A DNA stretch of 64,000 bases from Bacteroidetes bacterium UBA4414 (GTDB lineage: Bacteria; Bacteroidota; Bacteroidia; Chitinophagales; Chitinophagaceae). Position numbers and translations under genes: made by a program. Where the stretch lies: contig DGQM01000014.1 in NCBI GenBank assembly GCA_002389765.1, positions 51,249 to 115,248 on the forward strand, in the 5' to 3' direction. The notes under the pieces are model-generated. The model worked only from the letters and a program-made list of their open reading frames with translations, was not told where the DNA came from and ran no database searches. Every line of letters begins with the position of its first letter. Position 1 is the first letter of the stretch. Of the stretch, positions 44,852 through 53,361 are shown piece after piece.

Positions 44852-46471
44852 ATGCGCAATTTTTTACTTGCCTTAATATTATTGTTCGGTACACAAGTTA
44901 ATGCTCAGTATATATTGAATGAGTACGATATTAATACGGCTGGCAGTTCTTACCCCAAAGAGCTGACGATTATGAATGGCAAATTGTATTTTGTCGCAAC
45001 TAATCTTGCAAACGGACAAGAGCTTTTTTATACAAACGGTGTACATCCTAATTTTACACTTGTATCCGATATTATGGCAGGTCCATTAGGTTCCTCTGTA
45101 GCAAATCTTACGGTGTTGAATGGTTCTAGGTTGATATTCAGTGCTGATGGTGGTGGTGGTAAGGGGATAGAACTATGGCAAAGTGATGGTACTAATACAG
45201 GTACTTCTCTTGTAAAAGATATATACGCAGGTGGCGTTTCTAGCACGCCGGAAAGCTTTGTAGCATTTAACGGAAAAGTTTTTTTCAGTGCATATGGTTC
45301 CGCAGGTGGTAATCAGGATTTTTGGGTTACTGATGGTACTAATACAGGTACTTATCTGTTCAAGGATATTAACCCTACAGGTGGCAGCTATCCTAAAGGC
45401 TATTGCGAGGTGGGAGGTAAACTTTACTTTGAAGCATTTACTGATTTGGAGGGTGATGAAATATGGGTATCTGATGGTACAGATACAGGTACAAGAATGC
45501 TGAAAGATGTAAAGGCTGGAATGCTGGGTTCTTACCCGCAAAATTTATTCGGTGTTGGCAACAAATTGCTTTTCACGGTGAGTGTTCCCCCACCTGCAGG
45601 TAGCGTTGTATATGAAAGTGATGGCACAACGGTTGGTACTAAAGTGTTCAATAAGCCCGGGTTCAATAATATTAACCGCAATTTCATCATTTCGTGGAAA
45701 AATAAAATATATGTACATGCAGGCTTTACAATGTCTGATGCCTTGTGGTATACTGATGGAACACTAGCCGGTACTGATAGCTTTAAAAGAGTAGATCATG
45801 CGGGATGGCCGGTGGTGTATAATGATAAGTTATATTTCAGTGGCTCTGCCAGCAGTAGTACGGGTTCGGAATTGATGGTTAGTGATGGTACCAAAGCAGG
45901 TACTAAACTATTGAAAGATATTATTCCCGGGCCGGATGCGTCGGCGCCATCTTACTTGACGGTGTATAGAAACAAGATATATTTCATTGCGCAATCTTCA
46001 TTGGGTGATACCCAGTTGTATGTGTCTGATGGTACTGATACCGGTACTCATAAAATTGTAAATACCTTGGCTACACAAACCAATCCGCTTTCTGTAACTG
46101 CATTTAATGGTTTCAAAGAGTATGATGGTAAGCTTTATTTTGCAGCAAACTATACAGGCAATGGTGCAGAGTTATGGTCGTTAGAAGATACTTCAAAACC
46201 TGTGGGTATCACACAGATTTTACATACGCAAAATATAGCCTTGTATCCGAATCCTGCAAAAGCAGTATGCAATGTGATAATAGATAATACTGTGTATCAG
46301 AAAGGCAGTATTCTGTTGTGCGATATGAAGGGTAGTGTTTTGCTACAACAACAGCTGAGTGCAGGACAAAAACACGCTACAATTCAATTGGCAAATATTG
46401 CTACAGGTGTCTATACTATAAAGGTAGATGTGGATGGTAATATTGTAAACCGTAAATTGGTGGTACAATGA
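44852..46471 (+). CDS. ELWxxDGTxxGT-repeat protein with type IX sorting tail
   Basis: A 539-residue secreted protein. Signal peptide: FGTQVNAQ. At least eight repeats of the pattern [EQ]-[LF]-W-x-[ST]-DGT-xx-GT form a beta-propeller-like body (for example ELWQSDGTNTGT, EIWVSDGTDTGT, LWYTDGTLAGT). The last 80 residues (NIALYPNPAKAVCNV ... GVYTIKVDVDGNIVNRKLVVQ) are a typical type A C-terminal sorting domain for type IX export to the cell surface. The exported protein's role is unknown. Confidence 0.92.
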   Translation: MRNFLLALILLFGTQVNAQYILNEYDINTAGSSYPKELTIMNGKLYFVATNLANGQELFYTNGVHPNFTLVSDIMAGPLGSSVANLTVLNGSRLIFSADGGGGKGIELWQSDGTNTGTSLVKDIYAGGVSSTPESFVAFNGKVFFSAYGSAGGNQDFWVTDGTNTGTYLFKDINPTGGSYPKGYCEVGGKLYFEAFTDLEGDEIWVSDGTDTGTRMLKDVKAGMLGSYPQNLFGVGNKLLFTVSVPPPAGSVVYESDGTTVGTKVFNKPGFNNINRNFIISWKNKIYVHAGFTMSDALWYTDGTLAGTDSFKRVDHAGWPVVYNDKLYFSGSASSSTGSELMVSDGTKAGTKLLKDIIPGPDASAPSYLTVYRNKIYFIAQSSLGDTQLYVSDGTDTGTHKIVNTLATQTNPLSVTAFNGFKEYDGKLYFAANYTGNGAELWSLEDTSKPVGITQILHTQNIALYPNPAKAVCNVIIDNTVYQKGSILLCDMKGSVLLQQQLSAGQKHATIQLANIATGVYTIKVDVDGNIVNRKLVVQ

Positions 46472-46478
46472 TAAGAAC

Positions 46479-47264
46479 ATGGCTGTAAGAAAAACAGTAT
46501 TGATAACCGGGGCTACCGGGGGCATAGGCACTGCATTTGCACGTGCCTATGTTCGTAATAGCTATAACCTGTTGCTGTGCGATAAGGATGAAGAACAACT
46601 GCAAGCAATGGCGCAACAGTTGCAGCAGCAGTATAAGTGTAGCATAAAAATACTTATAGCCAATCTTGCAGCAACTGATAGTGTGGATGATTTGATTGGT
46701 CAATTGCAAGGCATGAGGATTGATGCCTTTGTAGCTGCTGCCGGTTATGGAGAGAAGATGCTGTTTGCAAAAGAAGACATACAAGCATCTGTAAGAATGA
46801 TACATGTACATAGCATATCTGTAGTACAATTGATACATGCTATATTACCGCAAATGTTGAAACGAAGAAAAGGTGATATCATTGCTGTGTCTTCATTAGC
46901 TGCATTTATACCAGCACCGGGCAGTAGTATTTATTCAGCAACCAAAGCATTTGTAAATAGCTTTATAGAATCGCTGCATATGGAAGTGGGTGAGAAGGGT
47001 ATCAGGGTGCAGAGTCTTTGCCCGGGGCTTACGCATACCGGTTTTCATAAAGAAGCAGATATAAAACGTTTTGACAAAATAAAGGGCCTGAATTTGTGGA
47101 TGGAGGCAGATGAGGTTGTAGCTGCATCATTGCAGGGGCTTGAAGATGGCCTTGTTGTTTGCATACCGGGGTTCATTAATAAATCTATCAAACATACTGT
47201 GCCAGCTATACCCCGACAATCTTTTTATAAACTGGTAGCAAAGCTGACGGATATAAGTAAGTAA
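46479..47264 (+). CDS. Short-chain dehydrogenase/reductase
   Basis: A 261-residue SDR with the NAD(P) motif GATGGIGTAF and the catalytic Ser-Tyr-Lys set (SSLAAF..., YSATK). The substrate is unknown. A Lys-rich helical C-terminus may associate with membrane. It starts 7 bases after the ELW gene stop and ends before a terminator. Confidence 0.9.
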   Translation: MAVRKTVLITGATGGIGTAFARAYVRNSYNLLLCDKDEEQLQAMAQQLQQQYKCSIKILIANLAATDSVDDLIGQLQGMRIDAFVAAAGYGEKMLFAKEDIQASVRMIHVHSISVVQLIHAILPQMLKRRKGDIIAVSSLAAFIPAPGSSIYSATKAFVNSFIESLHMEVGEKGIRVQSLCPGLTHTGFHKEADIKRFDKIKGLNLWMEADEVVAASLQGLEDGLVVCIPGFINKSIKHTVPAIPRQSFYKLVAKLTDISK

Positions 47265-47290
47265 TTGTTTGCATACATATCATACTACTC

Positions 47291-47318
47291 ATAAATCTTG
47301 GTGCACGCCAAGATTTAT
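47291..47318 (+). terminator. Terminator after the SDR gene
   Basis: TAAATCTTGG pairs with CCAAGATTTA across loop TGCACG, with one more A-T pair outside, followed by TTTTTTG. Confidence 0.88.
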
Positions 47319-47358
47319 TTTTTGTGCATGGGTGAGCTTTGCATCAAAATAAAAGTAT

Positions 47359-47772
47359 ATGAAAAGTAATAACAGATTTCTAAAAATCAGCGCAGGTGTG
47401 CTGATAGCTTTCTCCGCATTTTCTTTGTTGATGGTAAGTGTTATGGCATTCTACAGTCCGCAGATGGTAATGGACCTTGTACAGGTGAAGTTGCCCAATA
47501 ATGATGCTTATAGTTCTATCCGCGGTGTGTATGGTGGTGTGGGTTTAACAATTGTTATCAGTCTTGTTTATCTGTTGGTTAAAGATAAGAAGGCAGGGCT
47601 TGTTTTTTTGACCATGCTATGGGGGTTCTATGCACTATCGCGCGTTATAACGCTGATACACGAGGGCCCGCTAGGCGATTTTGGCAGCAAATGGTTGAAT
47701 ATAGAAAGCTTTTTGTTTGCTTGTTCGCTAGGGTTGATGCTCGTATATCCTAAACGCCTAAAGGGTGCATAG
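47359..47772 (+). CDS. DUF4345 family membrane protein
   Basis: A 137-residue protein with four hydrophobic segments and the DUF4345-like region NNDAYSSIRGVYGGVGL. The function of the family is unknown. It is monocistronic, with its start 41 bases after a terminator. Confidence 0.85.
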   Translation: MKSNNRFLKISAGVLIAFSAFSLLMVSVMAFYSPQMVMDLVQVKLPNNDAYSSIRGVYGGVGLTIVISLVYLLVKDKKAGLVFLTMLWGFYALSRVITLIHEGPLGDFGSKWLNIESFLFACSLGLMLVYPKRLKGA

Positions 47773-47840
47773 ACGTATTAACAGAGGGGCAGTAGAACAA
47801 CAGAGGGTTTCGACGTAGTGTCAGAACCTTCTGTTTATTT

Positions 47841-48353
47841 TTACAGATACCTTTCCTTCAATACATTCAGGTGGTGGGTAGCGTGCCCTATCATCATATA
47901 GCCCAATGCGCGTGCAGATACACGCCCGTTGGTTACGTTGGCTGTCCATGTGGTTTGTTCTTCGGTCATGCCTTCAAACAGCTTGCGGGTGGTAAAGCGG
48001 ATGGCTGCAAACTCTTCCAGCAGGTCGTCCATGCTACGGTTATCTACTACTGCATTAGCGGCATACAGGTCTTCATCAAGTGTTTGTATCAGGTGTTCGC
48101 TATCGCCACGTGCAGCAATCAGTGCGCGGTAGCTCATACCACGTTCGGTATCCATCAGGTGCATCAGCATTTGCTTGGGTGTCCATTTGCCAGGTGCATA
48201 GCTGTAGTTTTGTTTTTCTTCACTCAGGTTCATGAAAGTGTTCACCACATCTTCTGTGTTTTGCATCAGCAGGTCGAAATAGCTACCATCGGGTACCAAC
48301 GCTATGTATTTTAAAAAGTAGGGATTATGTTCTGTGCTTTGCGGACGTTGCAT
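47841..48353 (-). CDS. DinB family protein
   Basis: A 170-residue four-helix bundle protein of the DinB/YfiT-like superfamily. The metal-binding histidines are visible in MHLMDTERG and GHATHHLNVL. Members are thiol-dependent transferases or uncharacterised stress proteins; the reaction here is unknown. Confidence 0.88.
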   Translation of the reverse strand: MQRPQSTEHNPYFLKYIALVPDGSYFDLLMQNTEDVVNTFMNLSEEKQNYSYAPGKWTPKQMLMHLMDTERGMSYRALIAARGDSEHLIQTLDEDLYAANAVVDNRSMDDLLEEFAAIRFTTRKLFEGMTEEQTTWTANVTNGRVSARALGYMMIGHATHHLNVLKERYL

Positions 48354-48392
48354 GGTTATGTGTATTAGGATTGCAAAGTTATCGGGTGCCGG

Positions 48393-49346
48393 TCAATGTT
48401 TTTGTTTAGCAGCGTCATAATCTTTTGGTAAAACAACTTTTCCTGTCATAGGTACGGTATAGAGTGGTGGTAACAGAAACTCAGCTCTGCGTTTATCTAC
48501 ATAGTCAATATCGGCTATTGGCGGGCAGTGGTATACACCATCTTTGTAGTCCGATGCATCGCCATATTCTCCATATATTTCGGGTACTTGGTTGTATTGC
48601 CACGCACGCTTATCTATCAGGAAGGGGCCATAGAAATTGGGAATTTCTCCTTTCATCGTGGCCTCTTTCAGATATTGTATTAGTACGTCTTGCGGCAATA
48701 AGTAAGAGAAATGAGCAAGTATATGTTTAAAGTTTTTGTGGAAAGATTTGCCAATATCTGATATGCCCGGGAAACGTTTGTATTGCAGTAATATGTTCTT
48801 CATAGCTTCAACATTCATCAGGTCGCTTTTATATTGCAGGCTGTCTGCATATAGCTGCATTTTACTGCCCGGTTCTGCCATCAGGTACAGGTAGCGGCTG
48901 CGAGAGTCTGTATAATATATCTCAAGACATAGTTGCAGCAGTGGCAGGTTTAGTGTGCCGGTGTATTTGCTGAATAGCTTATCAAAGTTCGCGACCAGTG
49001 CCTTGTATTGTTTATTGCTGTCCAGCTTAAATGCCTCCAGACTATAGTACATGTTTTTTACAGACTCGTAGCTCTGGTTCTCAATAGCTTTTTCAAGATA
49101 GCGCATTGCCCTTGTGGTATCTCCCTTATGTAGCAGGGCTTCAACCATAAATTCTTCTGTGCTGTAGATGTAAAGGCTGTCTCTGAATGGCAGCTTGCCT
49201 GCTATGGCTATAACAGAGTCATACTTCTGTTCGTAATCGAGCCGTCTGATGGTGTTATATCTGTCTATACGTTGCAATAGCTCCTTGCTTTGTGCAAAAG
49301 ATAAAAAAGGTATTATCAGGAAGAGGTATAACAGGTAGTGCTTCAT
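48393..49346 (-). CDS. Exported protein of unknown function
   Basis: A 317-residue protein with a clear signal peptide (MKHYLLYLFLIIPFLSFAQ). The mature part is helical with a possible TPR-like pair in the first half and a conserved-looking tail (PIADIDYVDKRRAEFLLPP). I do not recognise a family. The start is the ATG at 49346; the open frame upstream runs antisense to the AraC gene and is not coding. Confidence 0.75.
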   Translation of the reverse strand: MKHYLLYLFLIIPFLSFAQSKELLQRIDRYNTIRRLDYEQKYDSVIAIAGKLPFRDSLYIYSTEEFMVEALLHKGDTTRAMRYLEKAIENQSYESVKNMYYSLEAFKLDSNKQYKALVANFDKLFSKYTGTLNLPLLQLCLEIYYTDSRSRYLYLMAEPGSKMQLYADSLQYKSDLMNVEAMKNILLQYKRFPGISDIGKSFHKNFKHILAHFSYLLPQDVLIQYLKEATMKGEIPNFYGPFLIDKRAWQYNQVPEIYGEYGDASDYKDGVYHCPPIADIDYVDKRRAEFLLPPLYTVPMTGKVVLPKDYDAAKQKH

Positions 49347-49427
49347 TAGCTGAATATACAACAGAAAGTATTGCCGTATTTGAAAATTCAATATTGCATC
49401 TGCCATAGCTTGCAGATATTTGCAATC

Positions 49428-49814
49428 ATGCAGGAAACTATTGTGAAGGCTCCATCTGTACGCCAACGGCAAATTGTAAAGCAATACACTCAATTGCTGG
49501 ATGCACATCTGGAAGACCTTAGAAACGGCAAGGCTTTGCGTATGGATACCATCAGCGATTTTGCGGCTGCCATGCACATACATCCACGCCACCTGAGCAA
49601 TACCATACACGAGGTTACAGGTACATCTGCCTGCGATATATACGAGTACAAGATACTGGCACTGGCACAGGACATGTTGGCGAATACAGACGATGCCATT
49701 GCAGACATTGCCATCAGGCTCGATTACGACCCCTCTAACTTTACCAAGTTCTTTAAGAAATACGGTGGCGGCATTACGCCCAAGCAATACAGAAATGCGC
49801 ATCGCAATGTCTGA
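49428..49814 (+). CDS. Small AraC-type transcriptional regulator
   Basis: A 128-residue protein made almost only of an AraC DNA-binding domain: two helix-turn-helix units with IHPRHLSNTIHEVTGT and YDPSNFTKFFKKYGGGITPKQYR. It lacks a ligand-binding domain. Start: ATG at 49428, preceded by TATTTG. It lies 100 bases before the SDR gene at 49915 in the same direction, which it may control. Confidence 0.88.
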   Translation: MQETIVKAPSVRQRQIVKQYTQLLDAHLEDLRNGKALRMDTISDFAAAMHIHPRHLSNTIHEVTGTSACDIYEYKILALAQDMLANTDDAIADIAIRLDYDPSNFTKFFKKYGGGITPKQYRNAHRNV

Positions 49815-49914
49815 AATCTGAACCACTCACCATTTTTTCTGAAGCAGTCACCATTTTTTACCCAGTGGTGCTTGGTAGCTTTGCATCATCTTAATAGCAA
49901 TTAAAACACAAGAC

Positions 49915-50670
49915 ATGAAACAGCAAACAGCACTGGTAACAGGCAGCAGCCGCGGACTGGGCAAGGATATGGCACTGGCATTGGCAAAGAAGGGGATAGA
50001 TGTTATCATTACCTACAAAGGCAATAAAGAAGATGCGGAGCAGGTAGCTAAGGAAGTAGAAGCATTGGGTGTTAAAGCAGCCGTATTGCAACTGGATATG
50101 GAAAGCCTCGGTAGCTACGATGCCTTTATACAAAGCGCACTGGCAGCCATACAGCCATGGGGCAGGGACAAGATTGACCACCTGATAAACAATGCAGGCA
50201 TAGGTGGTGGCAAAACCATTGCAGATGCTACAGAAGAGTTTTTTGATGCGATGCTGAATGTACACTTCAAAGGTGTGTACTTCTTTACCCAAAAGTGGAT
50301 GCAGCACATCAACGATGGTGGTAGTGTCATCAACATATCTACAGGTACAACACGTTTCCGCAATCCGGGTTATTCTATCTACTCATCTATGAAGAGTGCG
50401 GTAGAGACATTTACCAAACACGTAGCGGCAGAATATGGCAACAGGCAGATACGTGCCAATATAGTAGCCCCCGGGCCTATCGAAACAGACTTTAACGGTG
50501 CAGCCATACGCAACAATCCGCAACTGAAAGCTATGCTGGGCGAGCGTACGCCGCTGGGCCGTGTAGGTGTGGCAGAAGATATTGGCGGCGTGGTAGCCTT
50601 CCTGTGTACAGAAGATGCACGCTGGGTAAACGGACAGCGGATAGAAGTAGCAGGCGGTATTAATATGTAG
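49915..50670 (+). CDS. Short-chain dehydrogenase/reductase (3-oxoacyl-ACP reductase-like)
   Basis: A 251-residue classical SDR with NAD(P) motif GSSRGLGKD, NNAG, the Ser of INISTGTT, YSSMK as the YxxxK motif and a C-terminal VNGQRIEVAGG typical of FabG-like enzymes. The substrate is not known. The 100 bases upstream, between this gene and the AraC gene, probably hold its operator. Confidence 0.91.
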   Translation: MKQQTALVTGSSRGLGKDMALALAKKGIDVIITYKGNKEDAEQVAKEVEALGVKAAVLQLDMESLGSYDAFIQSALAAIQPWGRDKIDHLINNAGIGGGKTIADATEEFFDAMLNVHFKGVYFFTQKWMQHINDGGSVINISTGTTRFRNPGYSIYSSMKSAVETFTKHVAAEYGNRQIRANIVAPGPIETDFNGAAIRNNPQLKAMLGERTPLGRVGVAEDIGGVVAFLCTEDARWVNGQRIEVAGGINM

Positions 50671-50692
50671 TATTACGCCATCTTATATTATT

Positions 50693-50720
50693 AAAGGCAC
50701 GGGCAAAGGCTCGTGCTTTT
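50693..50720 (+). terminator. Terminator after the SDR gene, at the edge of repeat island 1
   Basis: GCACG at 50697-50701 pairs with CGTGC at 50712-50716, extended by AAAG/TTTT, then a T run. It lies immediately outside the left inverted repeat. Confidence 0.75.
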
Positions 50721-50721
50721 T

Positions 50722-50883
50722 TATTCCATTCCATTTTGGAATATGCAATTCTTCATTTTTTACACTTTATTCCATTCCATTCCAATTGGAATATGCAAAA
50801 AACCTTGTTTTTCGCAATTTGCTGATAATCAATACAAGCGTTTTCTATTCCACATATTCCATTCCATTCCGTGGAATATTTAA
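50722..50883. repeat. Left arm of repeat island 1: ATTCC/GGAAT inverted repeat
   Basis: About 162 bases containing runs of ATTCC and three palindromes, in order ATTCC-ATTTT-GGAAT, ATTCC-AATT-GGAAT and ATTCC-GT-GGAAT. The segment 50807-50834 recurs reverse-complemented at 51587-51614 with one mismatch in 28, and the whole arm aligns by eye over its length with the right arm. Between the arms lies a lipoprotein gene. Confidence 0.85.
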
Positions 50884-51092
50884 CTCCTCAATTTTTGCAT
50901 ATTTCTACTATTACAATCTTTATTAATTCAAGATGAATAACTTGTTAATTAATCATTATCAATTGATTATTAAACGGTTATATGTGTGTTTGTATGATGC
51001 TCGTCACTATAGTGGTGCCACATGTATGTGTAGTATTGTGGTAGAATTGTTATGAACTGTAACAAGTCTGTTTTTGTAAATAACCACATAGT

Positions 51093-51509
51093 ATGAAGTA
51101 CATCTACACAATGCTGCCTTTGCTGCTGCTGACAGCCTGTGCCAAACACAGTACCACACCACACCATACACTAACCCTGCAACAACAAGACGGTACAGAG
51201 ATACCTGTAGAAAACATTGATGCCAATTGGGATTATGAAACAGGCAGGTTGGATATACTTGCCGAAGGTACAGACCACCAATTGCTGAAGCTGCATACAC
51301 AGACCCTGCACAATAACAAGCCGTGTATAACAGATGTGTACTATGCCGAAGATGAAGGCTTTGCCGCAGCAGATGTAGCTACAGGTAGTATAGATATTAA
51401 CGAAGCAGATGCCACACATGCTACAGGTACCGCATATGTTACATTTACCAATCAGGCACATACTGCTACCAAAACCATCACTGCCCATTTTACTATCTAC
51501 ACAAAGTAG
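51093..51509 (+). CDS. Small lipoprotein inside repeat island 1
   Basis: A 138-residue lipoprotein (MKYIYTMLPLLLLTAC; lipobox LTAC, Cys16). The mature part is rich in His and Thr (AKHSTTPHHTL) and ends with an apparently beta-stranded region (TGTAYVTFTNQAHTATKTI). I recognise no domain. It is the only gene between the two inverted ATTCC arms, so it is either the cargo of a mobile cassette or simply a gene between two repeats. Confidence 0.75.
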   Translation: MKYIYTMLPLLLLTACAKHSTTPHHTLTLQQQDGTEIPVENIDANWDYETGRLDILAEGTDHQLLKLHTQTLHNNKPCITDVYYAEDEGFAAADVATGSIDINEADATHATGTAYVTFTNQAHTATKTITAHFTIYTK

Positions 51510-51536
51510 CAGATTGTTATTTGCGTTTTTCAGTAC

Positions 51537-51716
51537 TTAAATATTCCATGGAATGGAATGGAATATTTGGAATGAAAATAGCCCACTATTGATAATCAGC
51601 AAATTGCGAAAAACGAGGTTTTACAATCTTCCAATTGGAATGGAATGGAATAAGGGGTGCAAAAAATCAGGAATTACATATTCCATTTTGGAATGGAATG
51701 GAATGGAATGGAATAT
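51537..51716. repeat. Right arm of repeat island 1: ATTCC/GGAAT inverted repeat
   Basis: About 180 bases, the reverse complement of 50722-50883 by eye, with extra GGAAT units at the outer end. It carries the same three palindromes in mirrored order. The inner end TTAAATATTCCATGGAATGG matches the left arm's inner end with one change. A 62-codon open frame here, rich in MEWN, only reflects the GGAAT repeat. Confidence 0.85.
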
Positions 51717-51731
51717 TTGGGAAGAGGAGTT

Positions 51732-52301
51732 TTACAGTTGAGGGAAAACACGTAAGGTGCGTAGCTTCAGCCCCTGTTCTATGCATACATCCCATGCTTG
51801 CTGCCAATAGTGGTTGCGACTGTGATTGCTCTGCTTGTCATATAGCTTTTGCAGTTTTGTTACCCGCCATACAATTATATTTCGCATGCTATCTGCCTGT
51901 AGTATAGCTCTTTTTTCGTCAAATACAAATCGTTTCAGCATATAGTTCAGCTCCAGCGCACCAATGCGTGATATGTTATAATGCCCCTGCTCGTGATGCA
52001 GTACGCGTTGTTTTATACTGTCTGCGGCTGTTTGCATCCACGATGTTTTTACCGTAGACTCGTATGGATACATGAACACATCTGCACTGTAATTGGGTTG
52101 CTGCCCTGCTTTGGGCAACTGCTTGGGATACCAATTTATGTCTGTGAAAATAACTGCTGATGCACTGTCGCGCTTGTGCTTGCCTTTGAAATCGCTGAAT
52201 TGTAGTGGTCTGTTATTGATGGGTGTACGTCCTGTAGTGTCTTGCGCATGCAATGGTGGCAATATACAGAGCAACAGGTATGATAAGAGTATTTTGTACA
52301 T
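51732..52301 (-). CDS. DUF922-like exported zinc protease candidate
   Basis: A 189-residue protein with signal peptide (MYKILLSYLLLCILPPLHAQ) and an HExxH-type site in LHHEQGHYNISRIGALELN. The overall look, HHEQGHYNI in a secreted protein of this length, matches DUF922, a family suspected to be zinc-dependent proteases. No substrate is known. It is followed by repeat island 1 on its 3' side. Confidence 0.82.
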   Translation of the reverse strand: MYKILLSYLLLCILPPLHAQDTTGRTPINNRPLQFSDFKGKHKRDSASAVIFTDINWYPKQLPKAGQQPNYSADVFMYPYESTVKTSWMQTAADSIKQRVLHHEQGHYNISRIGALELNYMLKRFVFDEKRAILQADSMRNIIVWRVTKLQKLYDKQSNHSRNHYWQQAWDVCIEQGLKLRTLRVFPQL

Positions 52302-52384
52302 GGTATATACGAATATACTAATGCAGCATGAAAAAAGCAGCGGTTGCCCGCTGCCTTTACTTATTGTTTGTTTTGCATGATGTA

Positions 52385-52771
52385 TTATTCATCACCCTTT
52401 TTGCACAGGCCTGCTATTTTGTGGAAGGCATCGTGCACGGTGCTTATTTGTTTGGTAAGGTCTGCATCGCTTTTCTTTTGCTTCACTGCTTTGTCCATTT
52501 GCTCGGTTTCTGCTACCAGTTCTTTCAGTGCCGCTTTAATGTCTGCACGGTTATAGGCTGCGGGTGGGGTAGATGCTGCCAGTTTCTTCGCTTTCTCTAC
52601 CAACTCGCCCGAGCGTGTTTTAATAGGTGTCAGGTTGCCTTCCTCGCTTGGGTGGAAGGTCTGTCCCATTACACCGTGAAACGTTTCCAGCTCTGCCCAC
52701 TTAGCCTTGTCTTGTGCAAAGCCCGCCATGCTGATGAATAAAAATGCGAATACTGCTATGATAGATTTCAT
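52385..52771 (-). CDS. Small exported helical protein, possible metal binder
   Basis: A 128-residue protein with a signal peptide (MKSIIAVFAFLFISMAGFAQ). The mature part is a predicted helical bundle with His residues in ETFHGVMGQTFHPSEEG and STVHDAFHKIAGLC. His placed in pairs on helices suggests metal or heme binding, but no canonical site is seen. The same-strand Cys-rich gene 53304-52891 precedes it, suggesting a small metal-handling unit. Confidence 0.72.
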   Translation of the reverse strand: MKSIIAVFAFLFISMAGFAQDKAKWAELETFHGVMGQTFHPSEEGNLTPIKTRSGELVEKAKKLAASTPPAAYNRADIKAALKELVAETEQMDKAVKQKKSDADLTKQISTVHDAFHKIAGLCKKGDE

Positions 52772-52890
52772 ATTATTAATGTTTTATTGAATGATTGTTA
52801 TTAAAAAATGATTGTTTGATGGGCAGCATATACGCATACCGCAACCCGTTACCATGCGGTACCGTGTATTATATGCTTGTGTTGGGAAAA

Positions 52891-53304
52891 CTAAGCCACT
52901 ACACCCCGCGGTGGCTGAAAGACGGAATCGGTACACAGCCGTGTATGCAGGTGATGCACTACGGGTATTTGCACAGATGTTGTATAATGTGTGTGATATA
53001 CTATTGTTGGAGATGCCACAGGCAGCATATAAGTAGCTATGCTGATATTGGTTTTTTTAGCAGGGGCACTGCCGCAAGGGTTTTTATCGCAATCGGTTTT
53101 GCGCATCTGCTTGCGCAGGTAGCATTTGCCCTTGCAGGTGTTCTTGGCGTTCTTGCGATACTCGCAGAGGTTTTTGGCAATGTAGCTCTTGTTCATCTCA
53201 AACAATCCCAACACCACATACTGCCCCACACCCTGAATGGCGATGCACACCACCAGCAATGCTATAGAGAGCCTGTATATAAAACCTATGCGCTGTTTCA
53301 CCAA
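52891..53304 (-). CDS. Cys-rich membrane-associated protein
   Basis: A 137-residue protein with one hydrophobic N-terminal segment and a cysteine-rich region NLCEYRKNAKNTCKGKCYLRK. NLC..., C-K-G-K-C is typical of small Bacteroidota envelope proteins found near metal-handling genes. The opposite-strand open frame at 52795-53397 is longer but has no signal, and I treat it as a shadow. Function unknown. Confidence 0.65.
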   Translation of the reverse strand: MVKQRIGFIYRLSIALLVVCIAIQGVGQYVVLGLFEMNKSYIAKNLCEYRKNAKNTCKGKCYLRKQMRKTDCDKNPCGSAPAKKTNISIATYMLPVASPTIVYHTHYTTSVQIPVVHHLHTRLCTDSVFQPPRGVVA

Positions 53305-53361
53305 TTACTACTTGCGGCTGCTAAACTAATACGCAGAATGTTAAAGGATGGTTATATGTTG

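Noticed and set aside
48393..49826. 477-codon version of the exported protein ending at 48393
   Set aside because: The first 160 codons are antisense to the AraC gene; the signal peptide begins at the ATG at 49346.
50722..51716. CRISPR array or human satellite contamination (GGAAT repeats)
   Set aside because: Units are not separated by constant-length unique spacers and no cas genes exist. GGAAT is also a human satellite unit, but here it is interleaved with palindromes and bacterial genes in inverted arms.
51553..51741. 62-codon open frame with MEWN repeats
   Set aside because: The repeats come from the GGAAT pentamer read in frame; it starts and ends within the inverted repeat.
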